A DNA stretch of 64,000 bases from Desulfotignum sp032250905 (GTDB taxonomy: Bacteria; Desulfobacterota; Desulfobacteria; Desulfobacterales; Desulfobacteraceae): positions 5,612 to 69,611 of the forward strand of contig JAVVEQ010000013.1 of assembly GCA_032250905.1 (NCBI GenBank). Reading direction: 5' to 3'. Shown here piece after piece: positions 63,270-64,000 of the stretch. The position numbers were made by a program, and so were the translations under genes. How positions within the stretch are numbered: position 1 is the stretch's first letter; every line of letters begins with the position of its first letter. Under the pieces are notes generated by a model. The model worked only from the letters and a program-made list of their open reading frames with translations, did not search any database and was not told the origin of the DNA.

Positions 63270-63872
63270 TCAGGCTTCCTCTTCCAATTGGCTCCTGTCG
63301 GCAACCACCCGGTCAACAATACCATAGGTCTTTGCCTCGTTTCCGGACATAAAAAAATCGCGGTCCGTGTCTTGAGCAATTTTTTCGATCTTCTGGCCGG
63401 TGTGATGTGCCAGAATCTCGTTTAGCGTATCTTTCATACGAAGAATTTCCGTGGCCTGAATCTTAATATCCGTTGCCTGACCCTGGGCACCCCCCAGCGG
63501 CTGATGGATCATAATCCTGGCGTTGGGCAGAGAAAACCGTTTTTTCGGAGCACCGGCAGCCAGGAGCAACGCCCCCATGCTGGCGGCCTGCCCGACACAA
63601 ACGGTCGCCACATCCGGCTTGATGTACTGCATGGTATCATACACCGCCAGTCCGGCACTGACCACACCACCGGGAGAATTGATGTAAAAACTGATGTCCT
63701 TTTCCGGATCTTCCGATTCCAGAAAAAGCAGCTGGGCCACAATGAGGTTGGCAATTTCACTGTCAATGGCAGAACCCAGAAATATGATCCGGTCCTTTAA
63801 CAGACGCGAATAGATATCATAGGCCCGCTCGCCTCGATTGCTTTGTTCAACCACCATTGGAACTAATGGCAC
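63270..63872 (-). CDS. clpP: ATP-dependent Clp protease proteolytic subunit
   Basis: 200 residues. Catalytic Ser in VGQAASMGALLLAAG (about residue 98), His in ARIMIHQPLGG (about 123), and Asp in DTDRDFFM (about 172). FYINSPGGVV and the processing region are typical. Located 27 nt before clpX; forms the tetradecameric protease chamber with ClpX. Confidence 0.97.
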   Translation of the reverse strand: MPLVPMVVEQSNRGERAYDIYSRLLKDRIIFLGSAIDSEIANLIVAQLLFLESEDPEKDISFYINSPGGVVSAGLAVYDTMQYIKPDVATVCVGQAASMGALLLAAGAPKKRFSLPNARIMIHQPLGGAQGQATDIKIQATEILRMKDTLNEILAHHTGQKIEKIAQDTDRDFFMSGNEAKTYGIVDRVVADRSQLEEEA

Positions 63873-63960
63873 AATAAAACTCCTTGTTTAGCTGTCCTTG
63901 ATAAAGCGCACCCCAGAACTTTTCGGGGCAGGGCTTGTAATATCGTTTTTTACGCCTCGG

Positions 63961-64000
63961 CTATGCCGGGGTTTCATCCGATGCCGTTTTTTCCTGTGTG
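63961..64000 (-). CDS. tig: Probable C-terminus of trigger factor, cut by window edge
   Basis: The last 12 codons of a minus-strand frame read TQEKTASDETPA followed by TAG (63963-63961). Too short to identify alone; its polar, acidic tail and position directly before clpP-clpX-lon match trigger factor. A weak GC hairpin lies in 63900-63960. Confidence 0.45.
   Translation of the reverse strand, partial: TQEKTASDETPA

Noticed and set aside
63890..63960. Terminator between tig and clpP
   Set aside because: Short imperfect GC stems without a U-run; not enough to call.
1..64000. CRISPR arrays, insertion sequences, prophage genes
   Set aside because: No regularly spaced repeats, transposases, integrases or phage structural genes were recognised.

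Overview
The window looks like chromosomal DNA of a sulfate-reducing deltaproteobacterium of the Desulfobacteraceae type (Desulfotignum/Desulfobacter-like; genus inferred, not proven). The main reason is the aprBA-qmoABC block (49.2-56.8 kb), which encodes APS reductase and its membrane electron-donor complex. An ADP-forming acyl-CoA synthetase, an aldehyde:ferredoxin oxidoreductase, many Cys-rich Fe-S proteins and a probable selenoprotein fit an anaerobe.

Layout. 0-7.8 kb: fumarase (cut by the window edge) coupled to a fused acyl-CoA synthetase, an acyltransferase, an MFS transporter, ApbE and a radical SAM protein. 7.9-8.8 kb: a scar of gene relics, namely a 3' piece of a YjbQ gene, an in-frame hicB-hicA deletion fusion and a YjbQ gene lacking its 3' end. 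8.8-17.0 kb: a probable ArsR-controlled redox island. It holds a DUF1573 protein with an in-frame UGA where the family has Cys, a small Cys-rich protein, ArsR, an ArsP-like permease, a small disulfide protein, two exported thioredoxins (one fused to a SurA-like domain), CcdA, an Fe-S protein, a rhodanese, a MauE/DoxX-like membrane protein and a CCG-domain Fe-S protein. 17.0-24.0 kb: on the minus strand crcB, DUF190-CBS, a CDF transporter, arsR, arsC, acr3 and an AOR. A 70-bp direct repeat made of the CDF gene's 5' end brackets the AOR-ars-CDF segment. 24.2-31.4 kb: TauE/SafE, a heterodimeric ABC exporter, nitroreductase, proline dehydrogenase and an MBL-fold hydrolase.

31.4-46.1 kb is a translation/RNA core on the minus strand: infC-rpmI-rplT-pheS-pheT, tRNA-Gly, then rimP-nusA-infB-rbfA-truB-rpsO-pnp. 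infB contains a run of ten Ns that breaks its frame, an assembly gap rather than a mutation. 46.2-48.8 kb: a dGTPase-like HD protein, a YkgJ-type Cys-cluster protein and an SDR. 49.2-58 kb: aprBA, qmoABC and leuB, separated by strong terminators. 58-64 kb: tRNA-Asp and tRNA-Val, a short rho, then lon, clpX, clpP and the probable last codons of tig.

The most interesting unit is 8.8-17.0 kb. Two nearly identical promoters (TTGAC[A/G]-N17-TATATT), each overlapped by the palindrome CTATATAT-N12-AT[A/T]TATAG, sit before the selenoprotein and before the ArsR/permease operon. I read this as one regulon that moves electrons from cytosolic Fe-S proteins through CcdA to exported thioredoxins and a selenol protein, together with a permease. 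The sequence supports the gene content, the operators and the UGA; the physiological role is inference.
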